Assembly (NCBI GenBank): GCA_015067765.1
Contig: SVLV01000002.1
Location: forward strand, 93,428-157,427
Source: Oscillospiraceae bacterium
GTDB lineage: Bacteria; Bacillota; Clostridia; Oscillospirales; Oscillospiraceae
Direction of reading: 5' to 3'
Length of the DNA stretch: 64,000 nucleotides
Shown here piece by piece: positions 24,329 to 32,300 of this stretch (the stretch's first letter is position 1; each line of letters begins with the position of its first letter). Both the position numbers and the translations under genes were made by a program. The notes beneath the pieces are model-generated. The model did no database searches and had not been told where the DNA came from. It saw only the letters and a program-made list of their open reading frames with translations.

Positions 24329-25483
24329 TTAACCCAAAAGTTCAATAAAAGCACCCAGACGGGTGTCGATCTGACCTTGATCGGTGGTGGAATAGTCCGT
24401 GGTAATGGAGAGGAAGGGAATCCCCTTTTCCTTGGTCACAAACTGCTTCATGTTGTCCGACTCAATGGCGAAGGTGTGGCAGGCCATCAGCACTACTTCG
24501 ATCACACCATCCACCTGATAGTCGTCGATCTGCTGGGAGAGGGCCTCCAGGCGGCCGGGATTGGGACTCATAACGGAGCAGTTGACCCGAAGATACTTTT
24601 CGGCAATGGCGGTAATGGGGTCCTTGCTCTCATCCACCGGATCCTTTTTCTCGCGGGGACCGCAGCAGTTTTCAAAACCTACCACATCTGCGCCCAGTTC
24701 CTCGATCCGGCGAATCACCTTATCGATGACGCCGTGTGTGGGGCAACCGGAGATCAGGATGCGGGGACGGGAGGGCTTGCCTTTGCATTCGGTTTCATAC
24801 TTCTCCTTCAGCTCCGCAGTGCGCTTCTCCAGAAAAGCGATCTTCTTTTCAATATCGAAAGCATATTCATTGGAGGTGATGATGGTGTTCAACTCATAGC
24901 CGGAGATAGGGGAGGGCTTCAGGCAGCCCACCTCATAATAGTCCAGGATCGCCTTGCGCTCCCGGTTGCGCAGGTGGATAGCCTCCCGCAGTTTCTCATC
25001 GGAAATGGTGATCCCATAAAAGGACTCCAGATCTTTACGCAGCGCCTCGATCTCCAGTTTCCAAAAAGCCAAAGCACCCGCGCCGGTCTGACCGGGGGGC
25101 AGCTGCATCACATGAGTGTGTTTCAGCTTTCCCAAATACTCGTACATCTTCTTCTTTCCATCGCAGGTGGTTTCAGCAAGTACCATGTCGGAAAAATAGA
25201 AGAAGGGGCAGCGATCCGTAATGGCACCGCCATAGCTGGCTTTGATCAGGGGACACAGGTTTTTAGGTAGTTCCTTTTCCGCAGGAGGAATATTTTCCTC
25301 ACCAATGGCGCAAAGACTGACCGGAGTAGCATCAGCGGCATCCACCAACTCCTGCGGGGTATAGGTGCAGAAGGTGCCAACAACACGGCGCCCCTGCTCT
25401 TTCAGCTGCTTCAGCGCCATAAAGGCGTTTTTTCGGGCTTCCGGATAGGTGACAAAGTCCTCCGGAAGTTTGATTGGTTGCAT
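24329..25483 (-). CDS. Double-cubane-cluster anaerobic reductase (2-hydroxyacyl-CoA dehydratase family)
   Basis: 384 residues, intact. Cysteines at 39 (GTFCTYTPQ), 58, 77 (NLCPLIK), 92 (DRCPFF), 107 (ETTCDGKKKMYEYLG), 247 (SGCPTH), 273/274 (ENCCGP), 302 and 335. The ETTCDGKKKMYE stretch and the single-subunit layout fit the double-cubane proteins (DCCP), which hold an [8Fe-9S] cluster and accept electrons from an ASKHA activator, rather than two-subunit HgdAB dehydratases. Physiological substrate unknown. ATG 25483 with a weak GGGGTG. First gene of the operon with yedF, DUF3343, activator and aminotransferase. Confidence 0.85.
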   Translation of the reverse strand: MQPIKLPEDFVTYPEARKNAFMALKQLKEQGRRVVGTFCTYTPQELVDAADATPVSLCAIGEENIPPAEKELPKNLCPLIKASYGGAITDRCPFFYFSDMVLAETTCDGKKKMYEYLGKLKHTHVMQLPPGQTGAGALAFWKLEIEALRKDLESFYGITISDEKLREAIHLRNRERKAILDYYEVGCLKPSPISGYELNTIITSNEYAFDIEKKIAFLEKRTAELKEKYETECKGKPSRPRILISGCPTHGVIDKVIRRIEELGADVVGFENCCGPREKKDPVDESKDPITAIAEKYLRVNCSVMSPNPGRLEALSQQIDDYQVDGVIEVVLMACHTFAIESDNMKQFVTKEKGIPFLSITTDYSTTDQGQIDTRLGAFIELLG

Positions 25484-25630
25484 GGAATCACCCCATTTAT
25501 ATTTTATTAAGTGTACCATAGGCGAGATAAAATGTTAAATTACAAAGAGTTATGGAAGTGAAAGCATTATTATCAATTTCAATAATTGGGAGGTTGATGA
25601 TCATGGGATTCTACCGGGAAAATGATCGGA

Positions 25631-25667
25631 TAAAAAAGTACGATGGCCGGAAAAACCATCGTACTTT
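25631..25667 (-). terminator. Terminator after the TSUP exporter gene
   Basis: Minus-strand 12-bp stem (25656-25667 with 25635-25646) followed by a U-run (25632-25637 region). It separates the exporter from the reductase operon downstream. The rest of the 216-bp gap 25484-25699 holds an AT-rich stretch that probably contains the reductase operon promoter. Confidence 0.85.
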
Positions 25668-25699
25668 GAAGGAGATTGCAGTTTGATATGTGGTGGGGA

Positions 25700-26476
25700 T
25701 CAGGCTACGCCAAAGAGCTCCAGCAGCATCTTTGCGGTCAGAATCACCAGCACAAATAAGATAACAGGCCGCACAATTTTGGAGCCGTTTTTCAGCGCCA
25801 GACCTGCCCCGATATACTGACCGGCAATGGCAAAAACCGCGGCCAGCAGACCGATGGGGACAAGAACTTTTCCAGCCGCAAGGGAGGTGGCCAACCCGCC
25901 AATGTTGGAGGAGAGATTGACCAGTTTCACATTACCGGAGGCGGTGCGCACATCAATTTTGGCAAGATAGCAGAAGGAGAGCAGGAGAAAGGTGCCGGTT
26001 CCGGGACCGTAGAAACCGTCGTAAGTACCGACAAGAATAGAGGTGCCCCAGACGATGGCTCTGCGGCGCCATTCGTTGATGGGTTCTCTCGTCTCGGGTA
26101 AGTCCTTCTTCTTCAGCAGGATCACGGCGATGACAGGCAGCACCAGCAGAAGGAGAAATTTCAGATACCGCTCGTCCACCGTTAGCTGGAGCCTTGTGCC
26201 AATATGTGCACCCAACAGCGCCAGACCGATAGACGGTATAGCCAGGAGCCAATCCACGCATCCATTCTTCACATAGCGGATCGTGGAAGCTACCGTACCG
26301 ATACAGGCAGAGAGCTTATTGGTTCCCAAAGCAAAATGGACGGGAAGGCCGGCCAGCAGGTAACAGGGGAGTGAGATAATGCCTCCTCCGCCGCCGATGG
26401 CATCCATAAAGGAGGCACAGAACACTCCCAGACAGATGAAGATCACGATCCATATGGGATAACCGAAAATATCCAT
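25700..26476 (-). CDS. TSUP-family anion exporter (TauE/SafE-like)
   Basis: 258 residues, about eight transmembrane helices. DAIGGGGGIISLPCYLLAG and FYGPGTGTFLLLSF are the two repeat signatures of the sulfite exporter TauE/SafE family, which export sulfite, sulfonates or related anions. ATG 26476 is preferred over a TTG two codons upstream because GAGGAA then has 7 nt spacing. Its place just before a sulfur/selenium and Fe-S redox operon suggests a link to sulfur metabolism, but a terminator separates them. Confidence 0.87.
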   Translation of the reverse strand: MDIFGYPIWIVIFICLGVFCASFMDAIGGGGGIISLPCYLLAGLPVHFALGTNKLSACIGTVASTIRYVKNGCVDWLLAIPSIGLALLGAHIGTRLQLTVDERYLKFLLLLVLPVIAVILLKKKDLPETREPINEWRRRAIVWGTSILVGTYDGFYGPGTGTFLLLSFCYLAKIDVRTASGNVKLVNLSSNIGGLATSLAAGKVLVPIGLLAAVFAIAGQYIGAGLALKNGSKIVRPVILFVLVILTAKMLLELFGVA

Positions 26477-26548
26477 ATCCAATTCCTCACAACATTTTCC
26501 AGCAGATCAACAGGGACTGTAATCTGACAAAATATAGGAAGTGTTTTT

Positions 26549-26586
26549 GCAATAAGGAAGCCCCAAAGGCTTTCGCCTCTGGAGCT
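26549..26586 (-). terminator. Terminator of tRNA-Pro
   Basis: Minus-strand 12-bp stem (26575-26586 with 26559-26570, GAAA tetraloop) starting one base after the tRNA CCA end, with a weak UUCCUUAUU tail. Confidence 0.65.
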
Positions 26587-26587
26587 T

Positions 26588-26664
26588 TGGTCGGAGTGTC
26601 GGGATTCGAACCCGAGGCCTCTTGGACCCGAACCAAGCGCGATACCAAACTTCGCCACACCCCG
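26588..26664 (-). tRNA. tRNA-Pro (anticodon CGG)
   Basis: 77 nt including an encoded CCA (26590-26588). Acceptor stem CGGGGTG/CACTCCG, anticodon stem CTTGG/CCAAG with loop TTCGGGT giving CGG, T-loop GGTTCGAATCC. The D-arm GCGAAGTTTGGTATCGC is typical of tRNA-Pro. Confidence 0.95.
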
Positions 26665-26675
26665 TTATCCAAGCC

Positions 26676-26704
26676 ATTATATGTGGTTTTTCCGGCACTG
26701 TCAA
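26676..26704 (-). promoter_or_regulatory. Consensus sigmaA promoter of tRNA-Pro
   Basis: Minus strand TTGACA (26704-26699), 17-bp spacer, TATAAT (26681-26676): perfect consensus, placing the start a few bases before the tRNA. Confidence 0.9.
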
Positions 26705-26729
26705 GAGGAAAAGTGCCGGGAGAAGATCA

Positions 26730-26758
26730 GTCTATCCCCGACATCCGGTGCATAAAAT
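26730..26758 (+). promoter_or_regulatory. Possible sigmaE promoter of the spoIVFA-like gene
   Basis: GTCTATC (26730-26736), 14-bp spacer, CATAAAAT (26751-26758). The -10 is one base from the sigmaE consensus CATACAnT; the -35 is poor. Location 24 nt before the coding start suits a mother-cell gene. Confidence 0.35.
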
Positions 26759-26781
26759 TGTGCCTACAGGGAGGTGGACAA

Positions 26782-27645
26782 ATGAAAGAGCAGGGGTATT
26801 CAACCGCGCGGCAGCGCAGGAGAAATTCCGAATCCGGTCAGCGAGTGTCCGTGCAGGGGAAGCGGGCTGCTACGGCGCGGATCCATTACCGGGGCCGTCA
26901 TGAACAGAAACCGGTCAGGAAAGAGCGGAAAATTTGGCAGTTGACCGTCAGCGGAATGGTGCTCGTGGCGGTCATTGCCGCAAAGTTGACAATGCCGCAG
27001 CTGACGGCGGAATATGGCGGCATGCTGATGGGCCTGATCGGGAAGGATACGGATTTTGTGGCCGCCTTTTCCGCAGCGGGACGTACCTTTTCCGGGGAAG
27101 GCGGTGTAGGAGAAGCTCTTGAGGATGCCTATACGGCCGTATTTGGCAGTCAGGAAGTGACCGATCCTGAGGGGTTGCCCCAGGAGGAAAGAGGAGAGAC
27201 GGCAGCCGTATATGGCCCCGGAACGACCCCGGAGGATGCAGTGATGCTGCAGGAAGTGCTGGGGTTTGCTTACGCTGCGCCTGTATCGGGCACATTGACC
27301 TCCTGCTTTGGTTATCGGGATCATCCGGTGGACGGGGACAATAAGTTTCACTATGGATTGGATCTGGCTGCGGAGAGTGGTACGGTGATCACAAGCTTTG
27401 GAAACGGAATTGTTACGGTGGTGGGCGAGAGCTCGGACCTTGGAAAGTATGTTATGGTCAGCCATGCCAATGGCTATGTGACCCTCTATGCCCACTGCAG
27501 CAGGATCACGGCCTCCTCCGGACAGACGGTACAATGCGGCGATCCTATCGCAGAGGTGGGGCAGACGGGTCAGGCAACCGGTCCGCATCTGCATTTTGAA
27601 TTGCACCGCGGAGACATCTATCTCAATCCAATCTATTATGTCTAA
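26782..27645 (+). CDS. spoIVFA: M23-domain protein, SpoIVFA-like
   Basis: 287 residues. Short basic cytoplasmic N-terminus (1-55), one transmembrane helix (about 56-72, LTVSGMVLVAVIAA), a linker, then an M23 (LytM) domain (about 165-285) with H190 and D194 (HYGLDL) and H269/H271 (HLHFE), so the zinc ligands are retained. The 8-nt overlap with the spoIVFB-type protease identifies it as the SpoIVFA partner that anchors and inhibits SpoIVFB in the outer forespore membrane. SD GGGAGGTG precedes ATG 26782. Intact ligands leave open real peptidoglycan hydrolase activity. Confidence 0.8.
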   Translation: MKEQGYSTARQRRRNSESGQRVSVQGKRAATARIHYRGRHEQKPVRKERKIWQLTVSGMVLVAVIAAKLTMPQLTAEYGGMLMGLIGKDTDFVAAFSAAGRTFSGEGGVGEALEDAYTAVFGSQEVTDPEGLPQEERGETAAVYGPGTTPEDAVMLQEVLGFAYAAPVSGTLTSCFGYRDHPVDGDNKFHYGLDLAAESGTVITSFGNGIVTVVGESSDLGKYVMVSHANGYVTLYAHCSRITASSGQTVQCGDPIAEVGQTGQATGPHLHFELHRGDIYLNPIYYV

Positions 27646-28255
27646 GAGAGGGCGGACCGAGATCCGCATTTCTCCCACAGTCCCGCTGCTGCTGGCACTC
27701 TTTGTGCTGTTGTCGCCGGCAGAATTGCTGGCCGCTCTGCTATTGGCGGCATTGCTGCACGAGTTGGGGCACTACGGGGTATTGCATCACTTCGGTGGGG
27801 AGATTTCCTGCATTGACATCACGGCATCGGGAGCAAGGATGCAGATCAGGAATCAACACAGACTCTCCTATGGGGCAGAGGGTCTTTCCGTACTGGCCGG
27901 TCCGCTGATGAATCTGTTTGCAGCCATTATATTGGGGCAATTGGGTAACTTCTCCGAGGTGTTTTATACCTTTGCCGGAGCAAATCTTGTGTTGGGAGGA
28001 TTCAATCTGCTGCCCGGACGGACGCTGGATGGCGGAAGATTGCTGTGGTTATGGATGGCCTGGTGCACCGATCCGTTTGCGGCAGACCGGGTATGCGCAG
28101 CGGTCAGCGCCGTCGTTATGTCAGTTTTGTTGCTGGGCGGTGGCACACTGCTGTGGCTGCAGGGAGGAAGTCCCTTCCTTTTGGTGGCGGCGATTGCACT
28201 GATGGCGCAGAGTCTGCGGCAAAAAGGGCTTGTCAAACACAGGGACAAAAGGTAA
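27638..28255 (+). CDS. spoIVFB: SpoIVFB-like M50 intramembrane metalloprotease
   Basis: 205 residues, largely hydrophobic. Zinc motif H41-E-L-G-H45 (HELGH) in a membrane helix and D131 in NLLPGRTLDGG as third ligand. In sporulating Firmicutes SpoIVFB cleaves pro-sigmaK in the outer forespore membrane, switching on late mother-cell genes. ATG 27638 lies inside the end of the M23 gene (ATGTCTAA). Shorter than the B. subtilis protein (288) because the C-terminal CBS domain is missing, usual for Clostridia. Confidence 0.87.
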   Translation: MSKRGRTEIRISPTVPLLLALFVLLSPAELLAALLLAALLHELGHYGVLHHFGGEISCIDITASGARMQIRNQHRLSYGAEGLSVLAGPLMNLFAAIILGQLGNFSEVFYTFAGANLVLGGFNLLPGRTLDGGRLLWLWMAWCTDPFAADRVCAAVSAVVMSVLLLGGGTLLWLQGGSPFLLVAAIALMAQSLRQKGLVKHRDKR

Positions 28256-28297
28256 AATAAACTGTCAAGGAAATACCTACAGACAGGAGAGCAAGCT

Positions 28298-30130
28298 GTG
28301 GATAAGAGATTGGAACGTATCCTGCCCCGGGTACAGAAGCCGGCCCGTTATGTGGGCGGCGAATATAATGCGGTCGTAAAAGAGAAGGCAGAGGTGGATA
28401 CCCGTATCGCATTCTGTTTCCCCGATACCTATGAGATCGGTATGTCCAATTTGGGTATGCGGATTCTCTACGGGATTATGAATGAGATGCCAGGTGTGTG
28501 GTGTGAGCGCGTGTTTGCCCCCTGGGGGGACATGGAAGAGGAAATGCGCAAGGCAGGCATTCCCTTGTTTGGCCTGGAATCCGGTGAGCCCATTACCAAC
28601 CATGATATTGTGGCTTTTTCTGTTGGCTATGAGATGGCGTTTCCCGCCATCCTCAATATGCTGGATTTGGCCGGAATTCCCATGCGAGCTGCAGAGCGCA
28701 CAGGACTGACGCCCCTTGTCATTGCCGGAGGTACTGCCATGTATAATGCAGAGCCTATGGCCGATTTTCTGGATCTGGTCAGTCTGGGTGAGGGTGAGGA
28801 GATCACCGTGGAGTTGGTGGAGCTGCACCGGAAGGCACGCCGCGAAGGCTGGAGTAAACAGGAGTTTTTGAAGGCTGCCGCGCAGCTGGACGGTATCTAC
28901 GTTCCCAGCCTGTATGACATTACCTACCACGAGGATGGCACGGTTGCCGCTATCGTGGCGAAGGACGGCGCACCGCAGGTGGTAACCAAGCGCATTGTCC
29001 GGGATATGGACAAGTCCTATTTCCCGGCCAAGACTATTGTGCCCAGCACGGAGATCGTACAGGACCGCGTGACACTGGAGCTGTTCCGTGGCTGCATCCG
29101 TGGCTGCCGTTTCTGCCAGGCCGGTTATGTGTACCGTCCGGTACGCAACCGCAGCAAGGATTTGTGTGCCCAGTATGCGGTGGAGGCCTGCAACGATTCC
29201 GGATATCAGGAGATCACCCTCTCCAGCCTGTCCACCAGCGATTATCCGCCACTGACGGAGCTGTGCGATCAGCTGGAGGACTTCTGTGACGAGCGCCATG
29301 TGAATCTGTCGCTGCCCAGTCTGCGTGCGGATAACTTCTCGATGGGGCTGATGCAGCGGCTGGCCAAGGGCCGCAAGACCGGTCTGACCTTTGCGCCGGA
29401 GGCCGGTACTCAGCGTCTGCGTGATGTGATCAATAAGAATGTGACTCTGGAGGATTTGCTCCAGTCCTGCCGCACCGCGTTTGCCGGCGGCTACAATGCA
29501 GTGAAGCTGTACTTCATGCTGGGCTTACCCACGGAAACGGACGAAGATGTACTGGGGATCGCTGATATTGCTGCCCGCGTGATGCACACCTGGCGCGAGA
29601 GTGCCAGCAATAAGAACCGCGGTGTGCGCATTACGGTGTCTACCTCCTGGTTTGTGCCCAAGCCCCATACGGCATTCCAGTGGGAACCGCAGATCTCCAA
29701 GGAGGAATACGAGCGGCGCGTTAAGCTGCTGCGTGAGGCGATCCTCACCAAGACGGTCACCTATAACTGGCATGACTCGGATACCAGCTTCCTGGAAGCT
29801 GTGTTGGCCCGCGGTGACCGCAGAATGGGTAAGGTACTGGAGACGGCGTGGCGCAAGGGCGCCAAGCTGGATGCCTGGGAGGAGTATTTCAGCCTGGATC
29901 GCTGGATGGAAGCCTTTGCGGAATGTGGTTTGGATCCCCATTTCTACGCCAACCGTACCCGGCAGCGGGATGAAGTGATGCCCTGGAGCATGATCTCCAG
30001 CGGTGTAACAGAGAACTATCTGTGGCGGGAGTGGGAGAATGCTCAGGCAGGAGTCACCACACCGGATTGCCGCACCCACTGCAACGGCTGCGGTGCAAAT
30101 CGGCTGGTAGGGGGGAAGTGCGATGTCTAA
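28298..30130 (+). CDS. TIGR03960-family B12-binding-type radical SAM protein
   Basis: 610 residues. N-terminal Rossmann-like B12-binding-type domain (about 35-200), radical SAM barrel with C266-x3-C270-x2-C273 (CIRGCRFCQAG), and a C-terminal region ending in a CRTHCNGCG cysteine cluster. It belongs to the TIGR03960 family of unknown reaction, nearly always followed by the TIGR03936 protein, as here. Start is GTG 28298 with SD ACAGGAGAG. In many Clostridia the pair precedes rng and rplU; here rplS follows. Confidence 0.9.
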   Translation: MDKRLERILPRVQKPARYVGGEYNAVVKEKAEVDTRIAFCFPDTYEIGMSNLGMRILYGIMNEMPGVWCERVFAPWGDMEEEMRKAGIPLFGLESGEPITNHDIVAFSVGYEMAFPAILNMLDLAGIPMRAAERTGLTPLVIAGGTAMYNAEPMADFLDLVSLGEGEEITVELVELHRKARREGWSKQEFLKAAAQLDGIYVPSLYDITYHEDGTVAAIVAKDGAPQVVTKRIVRDMDKSYFPAKTIVPSTEIVQDRVTLELFRGCIRGCRFCQAGYVYRPVRNRSKDLCAQYAVEACNDSGYQEITLSSLSTSDYPPLTELCDQLEDFCDERHVNLSLPSLRADNFSMGLMQRLAKGRKTGLTFAPEAGTQRLRDVINKNVTLEDLLQSCRTAFAGGYNAVKLYFMLGLPTETDEDVLGIADIAARVMHTWRESASNKNRGVRITVSTSWFVPKPHTAFQWEPQISKEEYERRVKLLREAILTKTVTYNWHDSDTSFLEAVLARGDRRMGKVLETAWRKGAKLDAWEEYFSLDRWMEAFAECGLDPHFYANRTRQRDEVMPWSMISSGVTENYLWREWENAQAGVTTPDCRTHCNGCGANRLVGGKCDV

Positions 30131-30785
30131 GCTGAGACTGTTGTTTTCCAAGGAGGGGACAGCCTCCTATATTTCCCATCTGGATCTGCTGCGTACCATT
30201 CAGCGGGCATTTCCCCGCACAGAACTGGAGATTCGCCATTCCCAGGGATATCATCCCCATCCCATCATTTCCATTGTGCTGCCCCTGCCGGTAGGCCAGA
30301 GCAGTGTGTGCGAACTGGTGGATTTCGAGGTGACTCAGACGACAGATGGCAGCGGCATTGCAGAAAAGCTCAATACCGGCATGCCTGCCGGATTGAAGGT
30401 ATTGGATTGCTATGAGGCCAAACGCCCGGTGCGTGAGCTGGCCGCTTTGGAGGCTGCACTGGAATTGGAGTATGATCAAGGTGTGCCTGCCGGAGCCTGC
30501 GCAAAGCTGCAGGAACTCTTTGGCCGGGATCAGCTGGTGATTCAGAAGCGCACAAAGCGCAAGGAACTGGCCGATGTGGATATTGCGCCGATGATCCATT
30601 CCGTGGAGCTGACCGAGGAATCCCACCGGATTTGTGGAAAGGTACGGGTGCAGGCACAGAATCCCGGTCTGAATCCGCAGCTGTTGGGCAAGGCCATTGA
30701 GATGCATTTGCCGGAACTGACCCCGGATTTTCTCCGCGTCCGGAGATTGGCGATTTTGGATGCCGACGGGAAGGATTTCCGCTGA
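30123..30785 (+). CDS. TIGR03936-family radical-SAM-linked protein (DUF2344)
   Basis: 220 residues, no cysteine-triad of its own. SKEGTASYISHLDLLRTIQRAF and IRHSQGYHPHPIISI are conserved in DUF2344. In some bacteria it is fused to the C-terminus of the TIGR03960 protein; here it overlaps it by 8 nt (ATGTCTAA), implying tight coupling and probably a complex. Function unknown, with a suspected RNA or tRNA substrate. Confidence 0.88.
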   Translation: MSKLRLLFSKEGTASYISHLDLLRTIQRAFPRTELEIRHSQGYHPHPIISIVLPLPVGQSSVCELVDFEVTQTTDGSGIAEKLNTGMPAGLKVLDCYEAKRPVRELAALEAALELEYDQGVPAGACAKLQELFGRDQLVIQKRTKRKELADVDIAPMIHSVELTEESHRICGKVRVQAQNPGLNPQLLGKAIEMHLPELTPDFLRVRRLAILDADGKDFR

Positions 30786-30814
30786 AAAACTTTGAAAAAA
30801 TATAGAAAAAGCAC

Positions 30815-30843
30815 TTGCATTGCAAAAGAATCTGTGATATTCT
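30815..30843 (+). promoter_or_regulatory. SigmaA promoter of rplS
   Basis: TTGCAT (30815-30820), 17-bp spacer, TATTCT (30838-30843). Confidence 0.6.
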
Positions 30844-30849
30844 ATCATG

Positions 30850-30938
30850 GCATGAAAAGGGTAGTCCTCTGTCGCTGGTGCTCCGAACTGGAGAGAGTAC
30901 CGCAGATATGGCGGCATGAACACCTATAATTTAGGAGG
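30850..30938 (+). promoter_or_regulatory. Putative L19 autoregulatory leader
   Basis: About 95 nt separate the promoter from the rplS start. The RNA can form small hairpins (CTCC-GAACT-GGAG and CCGC...GCGG) just before the SD (TTAGGAGGAAA). Structured L19 leaders are known in Firmicutes; identity here is inferred from position only. Confidence 0.35.
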
Positions 30939-30946
30939 AAATATCC

Positions 30947-31285
30947 ATGGATCTGATCAAAGCATTGAACGAAAAGCAGCTGAAGGAAGTGCCTCAGGTG
31001 GAAGTGGGCGATACCGTCCGCGTCCATGTCAAGGTCAAGGAAGGCTCCCGTGAGCGTATCCAGGTCTTTGAGGGCACCGTTATCGCCAAGAAGCATGGCG
31101 GTATCGAGGAGACCATCACCGTTCGCCGCCTGTCCTATGGCGTCGGCGTGGAGAAGGTGTTCCCCCTGCATTCTCCCTCCATCGAGACCATCGAGACCGT
31201 TCGTCACGGTTTTGTGCGTCGCGCCAAGCTGTACTACCTGCGTGACCGCGTTGGTAAGGCTGCCAAGGTCAAGGAGAAGCTGTAA
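30947..31285 (+). CDS. rplS: 50S ribosomal protein L19
   Basis: 112 residues, normal length. [26 protein letters not shown] and [25 protein letters not shown] (each over-long to quote fully elsewhere) are L19 core regions; the protein sits at the 30S/50S interface. Strong SD AGGAGGAA. Unusually alone between a promoter and terminator rather than with rimM-trmD. Confidence 0.97.
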   Translation: MDLIKALNEKQLKEVPQVEVGDTVRVHVKVKEGSRERIQVFEGTVIAKKHGGIEETITVRRLSYGVGVEKVFPLHSPSIETIETVRHGFVRRAKLYYLRDRVGKAAKVKEKL

Positions 31286-31310
31286 GCGATTACTGCAAGG
31301 CAATCCCGAA

Positions 31311-31341
31311 AAGAACCGTCCTATGGGACGGTTCTTTTTTG
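31311..31341 (+). terminator. Terminator after rplS
   Basis: 11-bp stem 31311-31321 / 31326-31336 with TATG loop and a run of T to 31340. Confidence 0.9.
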
Positions 31342-31363
31342 TTGGTAAAATACCAATTTGCCA

Positions 31364-31392
31364 TTCCTTTCTGTTGCAAAAGATGATATAAT
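31364..31392 (+). promoter_or_regulatory. Probable promoter of rbgA operon
   Basis: TTCCTT (31364-31369), 17-bp spacer, TATAAT (31387-31392); strong -10, weak -35, about 40 nt before the ATG. Confidence 0.5.
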
Positions 31393-31430
31393 TATCTTAA
31401 TTTTGAAAGAACCGTATGAGGTGAGCATTT

Positions 31431-32300
31431 ATGCAGATTGAGGGTTTGAGCTGGTTTCCCGGCCATATGACAAAGACAAAGCGGATGATCGTCAAGGAAA
31501 TTGGCAACATGGATGCAGTGTGCGAGATCCTGGATGCCAGAATCCCGATCTCCAGCCGGAATCCGGATGTGGATGAGATGACCGCAGGGAAACCCCGGCT
31601 GATCGTACTGAACCGCGTGGATCAGGCCGATCCGGGTCAGACCAAACGCTGGGCTGCCTATTTCCGCAGCAAGGGCTATGCAGTCCTGGAGGCAAATGCC
31701 AAAGGAGGCGTGGGCACCGCTCAGTTTGCCGCGGCGGTGCGGGAACTGCTGAAGGAAAAGCTAGCTGCTTATGCGGAGAAAGGGCAGGTTGGCCGCATGG
31801 TCCGCGTGATGGTGCTGGGTATCCCCAATGTGGGCAAGTCTACATTTATCAATAAAGTTGCCAAGAGAAAAACAGCAAAAGCGGAAGACCGCCCCGGTGT
31901 GACTCGTACCAAACAGTGGGTTCCGGTGGATAATACGCTGGAGCTGCTGGATACCCCGGGTATCCTTTGGCCCAAGTTCGATGATGTGAATGTGGGTATG
32001 CGCCTGGCATTTACCGGAGCCATCAAGGACGATGTCATGGACATTGAGGAGCTGGCCTGCTATCTGATGGAGTATTTGGGTGCCCACTATGCAGATACGA
32101 TCCTTGAGCGCTACAAGGTGCAGGCGGATGAAGGTGACAGCGGTTATGACCTGCTGATTAAGGCCGGCCGCAAGCGCGGATTCCTGATGCGCGGTGCAGA
32201 AGTGGATACCGAGCGCATGAGCAGGATCCTTCTGGACGAGTTCCGCGCTGGCAAGTTGGGACGCTTTACACTCGAGACGGTGGAAGATGTAGAAGGATGA
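31431..32300 (+). CDS. ylqF: Ribosome biogenesis GTPase YlqF/RbgA
   Basis: 289 residues, circularly permuted GTPase: G4-like LNRVDQAD comes before the P-loop GIPNVGKSTFINK, then RPGVTRTKQW and DTPG. WFPGHMTKTKR at the N-terminus is the RbgA signature. It promotes late assembly of the 50S subunit (L16 entry). SD GAGGTGAG. First gene of a tightly packed run rbgA-rnhB-yraN-dipeptidase-metallophosphoesterase with ATGA overlaps. Confidence 0.95.
   Translation: MQIEGLSWFPGHMTKTKRMIVKEIGNMDAVCEILDARIPISSRNPDVDEMTAGKPRLIVLNRVDQADPGQTKRWAAYFRSKGYAVLEANAKGGVGTAQFAAAVRELLKEKLAAYAEKGQVGRMVRVMVLGIPNVGKSTFINKVAKRKTAKAEDRPGVTRTKQWVPVDNTLELLDTPGILWPKFDDVNVGMRLAFTGAIKDDVMDIEELACYLMEYLGAHYADTILERYKVQADEGDSGYDLLIKAGRKRGFLMRGAEVDTERMSRILLDEFRAGKLGRFTLETVEDVEG

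Noticed and set aside
25603..25686. 27-residue small open frame with GGGAGG upstream
   Set aside because: It lies across the terminator hairpin of the TSUP gene (25635-25667), so the sequence is explained by that hairpin.
26587..26781. Longer N-terminus for the M23 protein
   Set aside because: Would be translated from inside tRNA-Pro and its promoter; the SD and ATG at 26782 are much better.
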